Part shown: positions 62,800 through 64,000 of the stretch, piece by piece
Layout: each line of letters opens with the position of its first letter
Numbering within the stretch: position 1 is the first letter of the stretch
Origin: Candidatus Galacturonatibacter soehngenii
GTDB lineage: Bacteria > Bacillota > Clostridia > Lachnospirales > Lachnospiraceae
Assembly: GCF_008830185.1 (NCBI RefSeq)
Contig: NZ_WAGX01000007.1
Coordinates: 248,001 to 312,000, forward strand
Direction: 5' to 3'
DNA length: 64,000 nucleotides
Position numbers and translations under genes: made by a program
Notes under the pieces: model-generated
Told to the model about the DNA's origin: nothing
Databases searched by the model: none
What the model saw: the letters and a program-made list of their open reading frames with translations, nothing else

Positions 62800-63215
62800 A
62801 TGAAAAAAATAAAGTGTAAGGCAATTGTTTTGTGTTTGCTTATTATTATGTTTATCAACGGTACAACGGGGTATGCCGCACAAAGTGAAACACAAGCAAA
62901 AGCACAAGACAATCAAAATACAGTAAAAGAAGAAATTATCAATCCGACAGAAATTGATTTGGGGGATTATCAAAGTGAAATGCTTGTAGGAGAGAAGCAA
63001 CTTTTATCTGTTACGGTATTACCAACAAATGTGACAGACCAAACAGTTATATACCAATCAAGTGACCAAGGAGTAGCAACCATAAATGGTATGGGGAGAA
63101 TTACTGCTATTTCAAAAGGTACAACACAAATTACAGCAACATGCGGTTCCATTCAAAATGAATTTTCCTTAACAGTATAACAAACAGAAGTAACGGACAT
63201 AGAAATAAGCATTAG
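62800..63215 (+). pseudogene. Truncated second BIG2 protein
   Basis: 127 codons up to a TAA at 63178-63180: signal sequence (helix about 6-27, ending GYAA), short linker and one BIG2 repeat, homologous to the start of the 669-residue protein at 52.1 kb. After the stop, QTEVTDIEIS still matches repeat 2 of the full protein, then similarity ends near 63210. So a stop and a 3' deletion have removed four repeats and the anchor. The remaining reading frame could still give a small secreted Ig-like protein. Confidence 0.8.
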
Positions 63216-63398
63216 TATTCAAATCGATACTTTTCGTTTTCGATATCATTTTAATCTTCAACCATAAACAGATATTGGGCGTCATGGATAGGATTTATTT
63301 GATAAACATTGTTGTGATATCTTATATCCAAATATTGATATATGGTAAAGAATTTAAACAAACTTAGAAACGAGAAAAGCAGAAGAAAGAAGGAAAAT

Positions 63399-63572
63399 AT
63401 GAATAGAGCCGGTAAAAAATACTATGTAATATTGTGTTTGATAACATTTTTATGTTGCTTTACAATTGCTATTGTAAATATGAATCCTATTGTAGATTTT
63501 TTAATTGTACTAATTCCTAATTTATTATTTCATATTATTTGGGATAAATATAGTAAAAACATTAAAATTTGA
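63399..63572 (+). CDS. Small two-helix membrane protein
   Basis: 57 residues from the ATG at 63399, which has AGAAGGAAAA before it; an earlier in-frame ATG at 63342 would add a very basic 19-residue start. Hydrophobic segments at about 8-26 and 29-46, with a lysine-rich end. No family recognised. It precedes a response regulator and is not part of the duplicated order. Confidence 0.5.
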   Translation: MNRAGKKYYVILCLITFLCCFTIAIVNMNPIVDFLIVLIPNLLFHIIWDKYSKNIKI

Positions 63573-63626
63573 CACAACCTCTATGCAATGATATCCTAAA
63601 GAAAATACATTTTTGGGGAGAGTCAT

Positions 63627-64000
63627 ATGTATCAAATCTTAATCGTAGAAGATGATAAAATTATAGAAAGCGCATTGATAGAAAGCCTCACCAGATGGGG
63701 ATTTAGTGCGGTAGGAGTTAAGGATTTATCCAATGTAATGAAGCAGTTTCACCAAGTAAAACCGCAAATTGTTTTAATGGATATTTCTTTGCCTTTTTAC
63801 AATGGCTACTATTGGTGTAGTGAAATTAGAAAAATATCTAAGATTCCAATCATATTTTTGTCTTCTCATTCTGAAAATATGGATATTGTTATGGCGATTA
63901 ACATGGGAGGCGATGATTACATTACAAAGCCTTTTCCTATGGAAGTATTGGTTGCAAAGGTACAAGCCCTTTTAAGACGAACATATGATTACAGACCACA
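63627..64000 (+). CDS. BceR-like response regulator, cut by the window end
   Basis: The first 124 residues are present. The receiver has ILIVEDD, phospho-acceptor D52 in IVLMDISLPFYNGYYWC, IIFLSSHSENMD and the lysine in YITKPFPMEVLVAKV. The sequence resembles BceR-type regulators, which with BceS and a BceAB transporter detect and resist antimicrobial peptides; the DNA-binding domain lies beyond the window. TTGGGGAGAG precedes the ATG. Its position after a bacteriocin-like cluster makes a resistance role attractive, but this is inference. Confidence 0.8.
   Translation, partial: MYQILIVEDDKIIESALIESLTRWGFSAVGVKDLSNVMKQFHQVKPQIVLMDISLPFYNGYYWCSEIRKISKIPIIFLSSHSENMDIVMAINMGGDDYITKPFPMEVLVAKVQALLRRTYDYRP

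Overview
The window looks like chromosome of a low-GC, spore-forming anaerobic Firmicute of the Lachnospiraceae type (Clostridium cluster XIVa). The evidence is: AT-rich DNA with strong AGGAGG-type ribosome binding sites; sporulation genes (yabP, yabQ, spoIIE, spoVG, a CotS-like kinase); anaerobe oxidative-stress genes (reverse rubrerythrin plus a PerR-like repressor); a glgC/glgD pair; and the clostridial order mazG-hup-rqcP-yabP-yabQ-divIC-tRNA-spoIIE-tilS-hpt-ftsH. The species cannot be named from sequence alone.

Region 1 (1-15.1 kb) is a set of small metabolic and regulatory units: a diaminopimelate decarboxylase and TrmB regulator, a blaI/blaR1-like repressor and membrane protease pair, a D-2-hydroxyacid dehydrogenase, an MgtC-like protein, uxuA/uxuB with a divergent AraC regulator, a two-component system, a Na+/Ca2+ exchanger and an HD-GYP protein. 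Region 2 (15.2-46.4 kb) is mostly core genome: an RluA enzyme, T-box-controlled proS, cca, a CotS-like kinase, phosphoglucomutase, the mazG-to-ftsH cluster, a split ThrE exporter, rubrerythrin/perR, glgCD, spoVG, a one-domain glmU, pth, mfd, a PrsA-like foldase, a divergent cis-prenyltransferase and yqeY. Two variants stand out. The SpoIIE-like phosphatase has no membrane domain but sits behind a Spo0A-type promoter. The GlmU-like protein lacks its acetyltransferase half.

Region 3 (46.6-64 kb) is the accessory region. A LytTR response regulator precedes an operon for peptidase-coupled peptide export: a C39-peptidase ABC transporter, a double-glycine precursor with a 99-residue glycine-rich core, a tiny membrane protein (candidate immunity), a GyrI-like accessory protein, a membrane-fusion protein and a five-repeat Ig-like (BIG2) membrane-anchored protein. 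A second, diverged copy follows in the same order. Its transporter, fusion protein and BIG2 gene are truncated, while its precursor, small membrane protein and GyrI-like gene are intact. Two identical 1.8-kb IS110-family elements have inserted into the second copy: one between the conserved promoter element and precursor 2, the other inside a membrane-protein gene. A remnant of a different IS110-family element lies at the junction between the copies. The window ends in a BceR-like response regulator.

The inferred working of region 3 is that both precursors, whose leaders are nearly identical, are cleaved and exported by the single intact transporter. The 3' non-coding part of each IS is structured and shares short words with its own left end and with its insertion sites, as expected for a bridge/seek RNA. 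This is a hypothesis.
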